A DNA stretch of 64,000 nucleotides, from contig NZ_NHOT01000001.1 in the NCBI RefSeq assembly GCF_002197755.1, positions 496,001 to 560,000 on the forward strand. Reading direction: 5' to 3'. The notes below the pieces were generated by a model, which was given only the letters and a program-made list of their open reading frames with translations, did not search any database and was not told the origin of the DNA. A program made the position numbers and the translations under genes. Source of the stretch: Pedobacter sp. AJM. GTDB lineage: Bacteria; Bacteroidota; Bacteroidia; Sphingobacteriales; Sphingobacteriaceae. Positions 43,603 to 52,262 of the stretch are shown in pieces; within the stretch, counting starts at the first letter, position 1; every line of letters starts with the position of its first letter.

Positions 43603-44568
43603 TTAATCTTTGTTTTTGAGTGTTTTGAGTACACTAAGCACCCAACCTTTACCCCACTCTTCCATTTGTTCGTCTGTCCATAAGAAGGGATAAAAGATTC
43701 TTTTTTGAAAACGCGGAGGCAAATATTTCTGCCAGTTGGTTCCTCCAGTTGCCGCCACATCAACCGGGTCTTTTTCCAGGTAACGAACAGCAGATTTATA
43801 ATGCGACAGCGGCCATTCTACATTGACATACAAATCAAGTTTGCGCAATTCTGCTGCCAGTGCAGAAACATCGGCACCGCTGGCTTGCAGCTGTTGAAAT
43901 AAGGCAGAGAAATTAGTCAAAGACCGATCTTTAGCCAGCTGTAAAAACTGTGCTGCATATTTTTTGATAAATTGTTTCAATGTGAGGGTCTGTTTTCCGG
44001 ATGCCAGTTCTGTTGCGCCGAATTTCCAGTAAATATGTTCAAACTGCGCTTCAATGGTGGCGCTACTCAACTCCTCCCGTTTACTTTTATCTACCAGGCG
44101 AATAAAATCTGTGGCACAAATTTCAATCATTCTGTATTGCCCCGACTGGAAACCACTCGCAGGCAAAAGCGACATCCGGAACTTCAGGAACTGCTCCTTC
44201 TCCATGCCATCTACCATCACTTCAAAAGAAGTGGTTAAGGCATTAAAATAAGCATTTATTCTTTTTACCCGCGCAGTAAAAAAATCTACGGTTAAATGTT
44301 CATGCTCGGCTATTTGTCTGCATTCATGCAGGGAAAGTTTAAAATAAAGCTCCGTAATCTGATGATACATGATAAAGATTTCTTCATCAGGAATCGGCGT
44401 CTTTGGGTTTTGTAAACTCAACAAAGTATCCAGATGGATATAATCCCAGTAGGTGAGGAAATCAGCATAAAGCAACCCGTCCAGGTAGGAAGCCATGTCC
44501 TGGCCCATTGCAGTATATTTTTCCTGAAGCTGATGCAGTTTATCTTTAATTTCTGGTGTAAATTCCAT
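43603..44568 (-). CDS. Tryptophan 2,3-dioxygenase
   Basis: A 321-residue haem enzyme that opens the indole ring of tryptophan to N-formylkynurenine. Recognisable segments are YADFLTYWDYIHLDTLLSLQ, EEIFIMYHQITELYFKL (substrate region with HQ), LHECRQIAEHE, FRMSLLPASGFQSGQYRMIE and VEWPLSHYKSAVRYL, where the proximal haem His is expected. It starts the kynurenine route; no other kyn gene is near. It is transcribed away from the fluoride-riboswitch gene, 72 bp to its RNA start. Confidence 0.95.
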   Translation of the reverse strand: MEFTPEIKDKLHQLQEKYTAMGQDMASYLDGLLYADFLTYWDYIHLDTLLSLQNPKTPIPDEEIFIMYHQITELYFKLSLHECRQIAEHEHLTVDFFTARVKRINAYFNALTTSFEVMVDGMEKEQFLKFRMSLLPASGFQSGQYRMIEICATDFIRLVDKSKREELSSATIEAQFEHIYWKFGATELASGKQTLTLKQFIKKYAAQFLQLAKDRSLTNFSALFQQLQASGADVSALAAELRKLDLYVNVEWPLSHYKSAVRYLEKDPVDVAATGGTNWQKYLPPRFQKRIFYPFLWTDEQMEEWGKGWVLSVLKTLKNKD

Positions 44569-44603
44569 TATTTTGGTTTATTGCTACAAAGGTGATAAAG
44601 ATT

Positions 44604-44634
44604 TTTGTAGAAATGAGCAAATTTTCTACTTTTG
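44604..44634 (+). promoter_or_regulatory. Promoter of the fluoride-riboswitch/ClC transcript
   Basis: TTTG (44604-44607), 19 nt, then TACTTTTG (44627-44634): an exact match to the Bacteroidota consensus TTTG-N19-TAnnTTTG. The expected RNA start near 44640 is right at the riboswitch 5' end. Confidence 0.85.
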
Positions 44635-44639
44635 AGCTT

Positions 44640-44691
44640 AAGGCGATGGGGTACCGCCAAAACCGCCCAGACAGGCTGATGACTCCTACGA
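44640..44691 (+). ncRNA. Fluoride riboswitch (crcB motif)
   Basis: The element begins AAGGCGATGGGGTACCGCC (P1 arms GGCG 44642-44645 and CGCC 44655-44658), continues with AACCGCC (44661-44667) and a short arm GCC/GGC (44665-44676), and ends in the diagnostic GCTGATGACTCCTAC (44675-44689). This arrangement, including the invariant GATG...CTCCTAC tail, is the crcB motif, which folds around a Mg2+-fluoride complex and turns on fluoride-defence genes. It sits 20 nt ahead of the ClC gene and directly after its promoter. Confidence 0.93.
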
Positions 44692-44711
44692 TTTAATAAA
44701 ATTGAATTCAA

Positions 44712-46001
44712 ATGCCTGTTAAAAATTTAATAGATGGATTTCTGCTGTCCGTCAATCGTTTCATAAAGCAAGATTTTAATTTAATGTTCCTGGATATTGC
44801 CAGATGGATATTTTTTTCTGCAGTTATCGGTATAACGGCAGGATCTGCATCAGCATTGTTTTTAGAAACATTGAATTGGGCGACAAATTTCCGTGAACAG
44901 CACTTGTGGATAATTGCTTTCTTACCTTTAGCCGGTTTACTTATTGGCTTCACGTATCATTACTGGGGAAAAGAAGTGGTTAAAGGGAACAACCTTCTGA
45001 TAGAGGAACTCCAAAGCCCGAAAAAAGTTATTCCTTTAATTATGGCTCCGCTGATTTTTGCCGGAACCATTGTGACCCACTTGTTCGGAGGTTCAGCCGG
45101 AAGAGAGGGAACGGCAGTACAAATAGGCGGAGCCTTTGCCGATCAGCTGACAAGGCTGTTCAAACTAAAAACGGGCGACCGAAAAATCATTCTAATATGT
45201 GGCATCAGTGCAGGCTTTGCATCTGTTTTTGGAACGCCATTGGCGGGAGCAATTTTCGGACTGGAAGTATTTGTATTGGGTGGTTTAATGTATCGGGCTA
45301 TTTTACCTTCTTTTATTACGGCAATCATTGCCAACTATGCCTGTAAAGCCTGGGGGGTGGGCCATACGCATTATTTAATGACATCAGTGCCTGAAATGAA
45401 TTTCACAAATGTGATGATATCACTTGGATCAGGAATAATTTTTGGATTAGCAGCCCGAAGTTTTTCTACGCTTAACCACATGGTATCCCAATTATTTGGT
45501 AAAATAAAATATCCGCCTCTTAGGCCATTTATTGGAGGTGCTTTATTGGTAGTGATTATTTTCCTGATCGGAAATACCAGATATACAGGGCTCGGTATTC
45601 CTGTAATTTCAGAATCATTTACCCAACAGGAGCCATATTATACCTTTGCCATTAAACTTTTTTTAACGGCTTTAACGTTAGGCTGTGGTTTTAAGGGAGG
45701 TGAGGTTACGCCGCTGTTTTTTATCGGTGCTACATTAGGAAGTTTTTTAAGCCTTTTTATGCCATTACCTGTTGGATTATTAGCGGGAATGGGCTTCGTT
45801 GCTGTATTTTCCGGCGCGGCCAATACACCGCTGGCCTGTATTTTCATGGGTGCAGAATTATTCGGCTTGCACTCTGCGGTTTATATTGTCTTTGCTTGCA
45901 TTACTGCATATTTTTTTTCCGGGCATGCGGGAATTTATAAATCACAAGCCATAGGCCGATTTCAAAGATTTCCCATTAAGAAGCATCAGTTTTTAGGATA
46001 A
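44712..46001 (+). CDS. ClC-family transporter, probable fluoride/proton antiporter (CLC-F type)
   Basis: A 429-residue polytopic ClC protein. The outer-gate motif is GSAGREGT with Glu132, and GREGT replaces the GREGP of chloride ClCs. The usual GSGIP anion motif is replaced by GNNLLIEEL near residue 92. Both changes are typical of the CLC-F subgroup that expels fluoride in exchange for protons (from recollection of the family). The fluoride riboswitch in its leader supports this strongly. Later segments ISAGFASVFGTPLAGAIFGL and GFVAVFSGAANTPLACIFMG are ClC hallmarks. It is transcribed alone. Confidence 0.92.
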   Translation: MPVKNLIDGFLLSVNRFIKQDFNLMFLDIARWIFFSAVIGITAGSASALFLETLNWATNFREQHLWIIAFLPLAGLLIGFTYHYWGKEVVKGNNLLIEELQSPKKVIPLIMAPLIFAGTIVTHLFGGSAGREGTAVQIGGAFADQLTRLFKLKTGDRKIILICGISAGFASVFGTPLAGAIFGLEVFVLGGLMYRAILPSFITAIIANYACKAWGVGHTHYLMTSVPEMNFTNVMISLGSGIIFGLAARSFSTLNHMVSQLFGKIKYPPLRPFIGGALLVVIIFLIGNTRYTGLGIPVISESFTQQEPYYTFAIKLFLTALTLGCGFKGGEVTPLFFIGATLGSFLSLFMPLPVGLLAGMGFVAVFSGAANTPLACIFMGAELFGLHSAVYIVFACITAYFFSGHAGIYKSQAIGRFQRFPIKKHQFLG

Positions 46002-46049
46002 AAATACCTGTAAAGCCTCATCAACATGGCGAAAGGCAACGGCTTAGCG

Positions 46050-46110
46050 ATGGTGTGAAGCAATCTATTCAGACGAAAAGATTGCTTCTTCGTTCCTCCT
46101 CGCAATGATG
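46050..46110. repeat. Dispersed GCAATC/GATTGC-type intergenic repeat
   Basis: GAAGCAATC (46057-46065) pairs with GATTGCTTC (46080-46088), and the text CTCCTCGCAATGATGA follows at 46097-46112. This resembles the short dispersed palindromic repeats built on the words CATTGCGAGG and GAAGCAATC that litter many bacterial genomes. Only one copy lies in this window. Confidence 0.6.
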
Positions 46111-46173
46111 ATTTTTAGTTTCAGCTTTGACAAATTCTTTCTTAAGCCATAATTAGCAAAGCATGGAACTACC

Positions 46174-47475
46174 CTAATACAACACCCTGAATTTTATAGT
46201 ATGTTCAATTTTCTTAAGCGATTTAAATAATTGTTTATCATATTGGGCATTGATATCAGTAATGGCATATCCGATTTCCGGATTGGTCATTAAAAACTGT
46301 CCGACAATATTAATATCGTGTTTTGCGAAAACCGTATTGATCTGCGCTATAATCCCGGGAACATTTTTATGGATATGGATTAAACGATGAGATTTATCAA
46401 TTTTTGGCAACTGTAAATTAGGAAAATTGCTACTGAGATAAGTTGCCCCGGTGTTCATGAAATCTGCCACCCGTTTAGGGATAAAATCGATATTGCGCGG
46501 ATTATTTTTAGGATCATCAAATACCACAATACCCTGCCTGGTACAAACATCAAAATCTATCTTGTTTTTCGCACTGCCTAAATATCCAATAGTTTTGAGT
46601 TTAACAGCGTCCCTCAACTGTTCTTTAGTCAGCCTTTCGCCATTTGCCAGGATCATCATCCCCACATCTTTCACATACTTTTCTTCAAAAGATGTTTTCT
46701 GCCGGATAGAAAGTCCGTCATTCTTTAAGATGGTAATGGTTGCCGGATCAACATCCCCGATAACCAGGCAAAGGATTCTGTTTTTTGGATAAGAAATTGC
46801 ACGGGGCAAATCGTTAACATATAAAAACTCGTCGAAACTTGGTGTTACATGATCCGCTTTTGCCACGATACTTTCACGGGCGATATTCTCAGTAAAGGCA
46901 AAAAATTTATTAATCAGCCCGCTTTCCCGCAATTGAAAATCGGAGTAGCCATCGCCAATGCCAAACAGCATACCTTCTAATTTCAGATGCTGCAACAATT
47001 TTACCTTCCCTCCTTCTTCACTTAAAGGGTTGGCATGATCGTAGTCAATAATTTTTCCGTCACCTGTAGTTACGAAGGTATTGGCATAAATATTTTCCTT
47101 TTTGATATGGTACTGACTTACCACCGGCGTGATGAATTCTTTAAAACCACCAGAAACGATTAGTACATCATCAGCATGCTTTTTAAAAAATTCGGCATTG
47201 CGGGAAAAAGACGTAGATACTTTTTTCTTCAGGTGTTTGATCAGCAATTTAAGGTGCTCTTCATTGGCTTCCAAAAGCTTTACGCGTTGTGCCAGGCTTT
47301 CTGAAAACGACAGTTTTCCTTCCATAGCAAAATTAGTATAATCTTCTATTTTTTGGAAAATAGCCTCTTTATCCGGGTGGTTCTTTAAAGAGATCCTGGC
47401 GAGTTCATCTAATGCTTCTACCTGGGTAAAAGTGCTGTCAAAATCGATAATGTAGTATGCTTTCTGTTTAGGCAT
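46174..47475 (-). CDS. SerB-type phosphatase fused to a NAD-domain-less SerA fragment and ACT domain
   Basis: A 433-residue protein with three parts. Residues 7-220 are a SerB-like HAD phosphatase: DFDST (11-15), VSGGF (107-111), GIGDGYSD (172-179). Residues 231-330 resemble the N-terminal substrate-domain half of phosphoglycerate dehydrogenase (VKLKTIGYLGSAKNKIDFDV, GIVVFDDPKNNPRN), but the RSRT-type arginine motif is gone. Residues 332-433 match the end of SerA, including an ACT domain (HRLIHIHKNVPGIIAQIN). SerA's whole NAD-binding domain is missing. Its start overlaps the preceding epimerase stop by 1 nt, so the two are co-translated. Probably it is a serine-regulated phosphoserine phosphatase. 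Confidence 0.9.
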   Translation of the reverse strand: MPKQKAYYIIDFDSTFTQVEALDELARISLKNHPDKEAIFQKIEDYTNFAMEGKLSFSESLAQRVKLLEANEEHLKLLIKHLKKKVSTSFSRNAEFFKKHADDVLIVSGGFKEFITPVVSQYHIKKENIYANTFVTTGDGKIIDYDHANPLSEEGGKVKLLQHLKLEGMLFGIGDGYSDFQLRESGLINKFFAFTENIARESIVAKADHVTPSFDEFLYVNDLPRAISYPKNRILCLVIGDVDPATITILKNDGLSIRQKTSFEEKYVKDVGMMILANGERLTKEQLRDAVKLKTIGYLGSAKNKIDFDVCTRQGIVVFDDPKNNPRNIDFIPKRVADFMNTGATYLSSNFPNLQLPKIDKSHRLIHIHKNVPGIIAQINTVFAKHDINIVGQFLMTNPEIGYAITDINAQYDKQLFKSLKKIEHTIKFRVLY

Positions 47476-48437
47476 TATTTTAAATATTGGGTAATTTCAG
47501 TGATGATCTGGTTTACCGGTTTGAAATGTATGCCGGTTTGCTGCACCACTTTATGATTATCATAATAACTTAATGTTATGCTGCTGCTCGCGGTATCTTT
47601 GGTAATAGATGGTTCCTGCCTGGTAAATACGGATGCCAGACGGAGTGCCCTCCAGGCCAGGCCAAGCATCCATGGCTTAGCTTCCTTAGCAGGAGGCTTT
47701 ACACCAAAACCCTGTGCAATCTGCGTAAATAATTCCTGGTAATGCATATTGCCAGAAGAGATAATGAAACGTTCGCCGGAAACTTCAGCAGCCATTAACA
47801 AGATCATCGATTGCGCTACATCTTCTACATCTACAAAACCTGATGCACCATTGGTATAAAAAGGAAAACCCTCCTTTACCAGTTTAAAGATAGCGCCGCT
47901 GCCTTCGAAACCTGCATTTTTCCCCATAATTACAGAAGGATTGACGATTACAGCATCAAGTCCTTCGTTAATGCCCCGCCACACCTCCATTTCACTTTCA
48001 TATTTGGAAAGCCCGTAAGCATGTGTTTTGGAATCATATGCCCAGAAATCCTGTTCAGCAATCTGCTTTCCCTTTTTGGCAATACCTAAAGCTGCAACGG
48101 AGCTGACATGTAACAGCCGGCACTTGTTCTCCATACAAAGATTAACCACATTTGAAGTACCATCTATATTAACATGAAAGAGTTGCTTTTTATGTTTCGA
48201 ATTAAGTGATACAAATGCAGCGCAGTGGTAAACCTGGGTAATACCTGAAAATGCCTCTTCAAGGGTAGATGGCTCATTGATATCTGCTGTAAACCATTCA
48301 ATCCTTAGATTTTCTTTTAGTGAATCAGGAATTTTAGACTTTTCTCTTCTCAAAGCACGAACAGCCAACCCCTGATGGGTTAACTGTTTGATTAATTCGG
48401 CGCCTAAAAATCCTGTTCCTCCGGTTACCAGTATCAT
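47475..48437 (-). CDS. NAD(P)-dependent epimerase/reductase (extended SDR)
   Basis: A 320-residue extended SDR. GGTGFLGAELIKQL at residues 6-19 is the dinucleotide motif, HVSSVAALG leads to the catalytic pair YGLSK near residue 142, and VNPSVIMGK and GFVDVEDVAQSM follow. The build resembles dihydroflavonol-4-reductase-like proteins, including AFVSLNSKHKKQLFHVNIDG. The substrate is unknown. The TAATG junction with the SerB-fusion start indicates translational coupling, so it may act on an intermediate or be regulated with the serine pathway (inference). Confidence 0.88.
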   Translation of the reverse strand: MILVTGGTGFLGAELIKQLTHQGLAVRALRREKSKIPDSLKENLRIEWFTADINEPSTLEEAFSGITQVYHCAAFVSLNSKHKKQLFHVNIDGTSNVVNLCMENKCRLLHVSSVAALGIAKKGKQIAEQDFWAYDSKTHAYGLSKYESEMEVWRGINEGLDAVIVNPSVIMGKNAGFEGSGAIFKLVKEGFPFYTNGASGFVDVEDVAQSMILLMAAEVSGERFIISSGNMHYQELFTQIAQGFGVKPPAKEAKPWMLGLAWRALRLASVFTRQEPSITKDTASSSITLSYYDNHKVVQQTGIHFKPVNQIITEITQYLK

Positions 48438-48508
48438 TTTATTTTTTTTGAGCTATATGTGGAAATACGCATTCAAAAATAGATATTTGGGGCGAGAGTT
48501 TTAAATAT

Positions 48509-49690
48509 ATGTCGTTAACGGATTTCTTTTCCCCGGTAAACCCCGATAGTTTCACCCCCAAACAAGGTTTTTTTACCAGCCAGCTTGGATTAAAAGCACA
48601 TGTTTACACCACTACCTTTCCTGATGTTGAAGCACAGACCTATGATTTAGCCATTATTGGTGTGCTTGATGGAAGAGGGGCAGTAGACAATGAAGGTTGT
48701 GCCTTGGCACCTGATTATTTCAGAGAGAAATTCTACAAATTAAACGAAGGTGCATTTGCCAGCAAAATAGTTGATTTGGGCAACATTAAACATGGTGCAA
48801 CCATCGCCGACACCTATATCGCCATTAAAATGGTGGTTTCCGAGTTGATCAAAAAGGATATTATTCCTGTTATTATTGGTGGCGGGCAGGATTTAACCTA
48901 TGCGCAATATTTAGGTTACGAAGACCTGGAGCAAAAGGTAGACCTGGTGGTGATTGATAATCAATTCGACATTGGTGATGATGAAAGTGAGGGCATTGAA
49001 ACCCGCTCTGATTGCTATCTCAATAAGATTTTTCTACATCAGCCTAACTTTTTATTTAACTACAGCAATATAGGTTATCAAACTTACTTTGTTAACCAGG
49101 AAAGCTTAAGCGTGATGGACAAATTATATTTCGATGTACACCGTTTAGGTGAATTTGCCCAGGACATTACTTTAACTGAACCGATTATCCGCAATGCGAA
49201 CATGATCAGTTTTGATTTGGGTGCCATACGCTCTGCCGATGCGGCAGCCAATGCGAACGCCACGCCAAATGGCTTTGATGGTGAGGAAGCCTGCCGGATT
49301 TCGCGTTATGCAGGCATGAACGATAAGCTCACCTCTATTGGCTTTTATGAATTTAATCCGGCCTACGACAATAACGGACACACGGCCTTTTTACTGGCGC
49401 AGATGGTTTGGTATTTTGTAGATGGATTTTATGCCCGCAAAAAAGATTTTCCGCTTACCCCAAAATCACAATTCATGATTTACAGAACCAGCCTGAAAGA
49501 TGGCTCGGGTGAAATGATGTTTGTGAAAAGCAAAAAATCCGACCGCTGGTGGATGCAGGTACCCTATCCATCGGGCCAATCTAAAAATGAACGCTATCAT
49601 TTAGTGCCATGCCGCTATGATGATTACCAAACTGCAGTAAACGGAGAAATGCCCGATTTATGGTGGAGAACCTATCAAAAGCTATCATAA
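48509..49690 (+). CDS. Ureohydrolase (arginase/formiminoglutamase)-fold protein with altered metal site
   Basis: A 393-residue protein with the arginase-family fold: GVLDGRG, IPVIIGGGQDLTYAQY, VVIDNQFDIGDDES and MISFDLGAIRSADA. Of the six canonical Mn ligands, both His are Gln here (Gln127 for GGDHS-His; Gln152 for the DAHAD-His) and the last Asp is Gly238; Asp150, Asp154 and Asp236 remain. Such a site is unlikely to hold two Mn ions, so arginase activity is doubtful. The C-terminal 80 residues (KSKKSDRWWMQVPYPSG) are an added domain. It is transcribed divergently from the epimerase. Confidence 0.85.
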   Translation: MSLTDFFSPVNPDSFTPKQGFFTSQLGLKAHVYTTTFPDVEAQTYDLAIIGVLDGRGAVDNEGCALAPDYFREKFYKLNEGAFASKIVDLGNIKHGATIADTYIAIKMVVSELIKKDIIPVIIGGGQDLTYAQYLGYEDLEQKVDLVVIDNQFDIGDDESEGIETRSDCYLNKIFLHQPNFLFNYSNIGYQTYFVNQESLSVMDKLYFDVHRLGEFAQDITLTEPIIRNANMISFDLGAIRSADAAANANATPNGFDGEEACRISRYAGMNDKLTSIGFYEFNPAYDNNGHTAFLLAQMVWYFVDGFYARKKDFPLTPKSQFMIYRTSLKDGSGEMMFVKSKKSDRWWMQVPYPSGQSKNERYHLVPCRYDDYQTAVNGEMPDLWWRTYQKLS

Positions 49691-49704
49691 TTTTATTTAC
49701 CCCT

Positions 49705-49737
49705 TTTCGTTTAAGGAATACAATATCACTATATTTG
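49705..49737 (+). promoter_or_regulatory. Predicted promoter of the TlpA-like gene
   Basis: TTTC (49705-49708) and TATATTTG (49730-49737), 21 nt apart: exact -7 box, -33 box one mismatch. The start codon is at 49762. Confidence 0.5.
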
Positions 49738-49761
49738 AATTCAGTTGAACCAAATTAACTT

Positions 49762-50907
49762 ATGAAAAAAATACTATTATCTGCCATGGCACTATTGCCA
49801 CTGGCAGCACTTGCGCAAAAACCATTTGCGTTGAATGGCGAAATTAAAGGCCTGAAAACCGGCGATAAAATCTATTTGATTTATCAGAATGACGGCAAAA
49901 ACATTACCGATTCTACTACGGTAACCAATGGTGCTTTTGCATTTAAGGGAACAGTTGCCAGCCCGGCACAAGGAAGTTTATATCTGAATAAGAACCCTTA
50001 TGTTAACCGTCCGGCACAAGGTGAAAAACTAGATGGTTTATCTATCTATGTAGAACCAGGAAACATCAAGCTAGCTGCTGCAGATTCTCTAAAAAACGCA
50101 ACCATCAGTGGTTCGCCTGTTAATGATGATGCAAAGAAATTAAAGGCATTGACAAAGCCCGTGAATGATCAGCTGATGGCAATTAATGCAGAATACAATG
50201 GCTATACTGCTGAAGAAAAACAGAACAAAGAAAAAATGGAAGCTTTAAGCGCCCGCTATGATAAAGCAGCTGCAGGCTTAACACCACTTTTATTACAGTT
50301 TGCAAATGCAAATCCAAAATCATATATCAGTTTAAGTGCCATCGGTCAATTATCTGGCGACCCTGATCAGGCAGCCGCCGCAGAGAAGGCATTTTCTACT
50401 TTATCACCAGAATTAAAATCAAGCCCTGCCGGTAAAAAACTTACACAGTTATTTGAAGCTGGAAGAAAAACTGCTGTTGGTGCAATGGCGATGGATTTTA
50501 CACAAGCAGATACTGCCGGCAAACCGGTGAAATTATCAGATTTTAAAGGTAAATACGTACTGGTTGATTTTTGGGCATCATGGTGTGGTCCTTGTCGTCA
50601 GGAAAATCCAAATGTAGTAGCTGCTTACAATAAATTCAAGGATAAAGGATTTACCGTTTTGGGCGTTTCCTTAGATCGTCCAGGCAAAAAAGAAGCCTGG
50701 TTAAAGGCCATTGCTGACGATAAATTAGCCTGGACTCAGGTATCAGATTTAAAATTCTGGGATAACGAGGTGGCTAAAATGTATGGCATTCAATCCATTC
50801 CGGCAAACTTCCTGATTGATCCTACTGGAAAAATTATAGCAAAAGGATTAAGAGAGCAGGCCTTACAGGATAAGCTTCAGGAATTACTGGGAAGCAAGTC
50901 TAAATAA
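49762..50907 (+). CDS. TlpA-like thioredoxin with DUF4369-type N-terminal domain
   Basis: A 381-residue exported protein with a signal peptide (MKKILLSAMALLPLAALAQ). Residues 22-125 are a DUF4369-like beta domain (FALNGEIKGLKTGDKIYLIY, NKNPYVNRPAQGEKLDGLSI). A helical linker is followed by an AhpC/TSA-like thioredoxin domain from about 240, with DFWASWCGPCRQE (WCGPC active site) and IQSIPANFLIDPTGKI (cis-Pro). These proteins reduce disulphides in the periplasm and are very common in Bacteroidota. It ends in a strong hairpin. Confidence 0.92.
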   Translation: MKKILLSAMALLPLAALAQKPFALNGEIKGLKTGDKIYLIYQNDGKNITDSTTVTNGAFAFKGTVASPAQGSLYLNKNPYVNRPAQGEKLDGLSIYVEPGNIKLAAADSLKNATISGSPVNDDAKKLKALTKPVNDQLMAINAEYNGYTAEEKQNKEKMEALSARYDKAAAGLTPLLLQFANANPKSYISLSAIGQLSGDPDQAAAAEKAFSTLSPELKSSPAGKKLTQLFEAGRKTAVGAMAMDFTQADTAGKPVKLSDFKGKYVLVDFWASWCGPCRQENPNVVAAYNKFKDKGFTVLGVSLDRPGKKEAWLKAIADDKLAWTQVSDLKFWDNEVAKMYGIQSIPANFLIDPTGKIIAKGLREQALQDKLQELLGSKSK

Positions 50908-50925
50908 GTTTTTCGGCTTCAAAAC

Positions 50926-50982
50926 TAACCCCAACTACACAGATTTAAATTAAATGACCTGGGTAGTTGGGGTATTTTTATT
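50926..50982 (+). terminator. Terminator after the TlpA-like gene
   Basis: ACCCCAACTAC (50928-50938) pairs with GTAGTTGGGGT (50963-50973), with a 24-nt loop, and runs into T-rich sequence. It lies between convergent genes and could also end purD transcription. Confidence 0.8.
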
Positions 50983-50990
50983 TTAAAGGA

Positions 50991-52262
50991 TTAAACTAAA
51001 TCGAATCCGATATCTTCCCTGAAATATTTCCCGTCAAAGTAAATTCTACCGGCATCAGCAGTGGCTGATTGTAAAGCAGTAAATAAATCTTCCTGCAAGC
51101 TGGTAATGGCAATTACCCTGCCGCCATTCGTTTTTACGACATCGTTATCTAAAAGCGTACCAGCGTGAAAAGCAGTGGAATGACGTAGGTTTTCAATGCC
51201 GCTGATGGCTTTGCCTTTTAAATATTCTCCAGGATAACCACCGGCAACAATCATTACGGTTGCAGCTGTTTGCCCGGAAATAATCAGATCAACCTGGTTT
51301 AACTGTTTGTTGGCCGTGGCCAGGAATAGTTCTACTAAATCATTCTCAATGCGGGGAATAACACTTTCGGTTTCCGGATCTCCCATGCGGGCATTGTATT
51401 CAATTACAAATGGATCATCACCTACTTTAATTAATCCGAAGAAAATAAAGCCTGTATAATCGATATGATCCTTTCTTAAGCCTTCAACAGTAGGCTTGAT
51501 AATGCGTTCTTCAACTTTTTGCAGAAAATCAGGCGTGGCAAATGGAACGGGAGAAACTGAGCCCATACCACCTGTATTTAAGCCGGTATCAGCCAGGCCA
51601 ATTCTTTTATAATCTTTCGCTGAAGGCAGGGTGATATAATGTTCGCCATCGCTTAAAATAAATACGGAAAGTTCAATGCCGCTTAGAAATTCTTCGATCA
51701 CAACAGTTGCACCGGCAGCACCAAATTTACCACCAAGCATTAATTTTAACTCTTCCTGAGCTTCAACTGTTTCTGTGCAAATCAGAACCCCTTTACCCGC
51801 AGCCAAACCATCGGCCTTTAAAACCACAGGCAATGCATGCGTTTCCAGGTAGGCTAAACCTTCTGCTAAAGTTTGGGGCGTAAAAGATTTTGAAGCGGCC
51901 GTTGGAATACCATGGCGATCCATAAATTGTTTAGAAAAATCTTTGCTTCCTTCTAAAATTGCACCTTCCTTTTTAGGCCCGATAACCGGGATATGTGCAA
52001 TGGCCTGATCAGCCAGGAAGAAGTCATGAATACCATTTACCAAAGGTTCTTCCGGACCAACTACCACCAATCCGATGTTTTCAGTCAGAACAATCTTTTT
52101 TATGGCATCAAAATCATTTACGTTGATGTTGATATTAGTACCATAAATTCCGGTACCACCGTTTCCGGGTGCAATAATTAATTTATCGCAGTGCGCAGAC
52201 TGGCTCATTTTCCAGGCAAATGCACTTTCTCTGCCGCCTGAACCTAAAAGTAAGATATTCAT
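50991..52262 (-). CDS. purD: Phosphoribosylamine-glycine ligase
   Basis: A 423-residue ATP-grasp enzyme of purine synthesis: joins glycine to phosphoribosylamine to give GAR. The N-terminus MNILLLGSGGRESAFAWKM is the family start; VVGPEEPLVNGI, PVVLKADGLAAGKGVLI (ATP-grasp), GSVSPVPFAT and YNARMGDPETESVIPRI follow. A TATCTTTG box at 52268-52275 (minus strand) lies so close to the start that the mRNA may be nearly leaderless, but no -33 box is visible. No other pur genes are in the window. Confidence 0.97.
   Translation of the reverse strand: MNILLLGSGGRESAFAWKMSQSAHCDKLIIAPGNGGTGIYGTNININVNDFDAIKKIVLTENIGLVVVGPEEPLVNGIHDFFLADQAIAHIPVIGPKKEGAILEGSKDFSKQFMDRHGIPTAASKSFTPQTLAEGLAYLETHALPVVLKADGLAAGKGVLICTETVEAQEELKLMLGGKFGAAGATVVIEEFLSGIELSVFILSDGEHYITLPSAKDYKRIGLADTGLNTGGMGSVSPVPFATPDFLQKVEERIIKPTVEGLRKDHIDYTGFIFFGLIKVGDDPFVIEYNARMGDPETESVIPRIENDLVELFLATANKQLNQVDLIISGQTAATVMIVAGGYPGEYLKGKAISGIENLRHSTAFHAGTLLDNDVVKTNGGRVIAITSLQEDLFTALQSATADAGRIYFDGKYFREDIGFDLV

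Noticed and set aside
46451..46792. 113-codon frame opposite the SerB fusion
   Set aside because: Shadow of a confidently assigned gene on the other strand.
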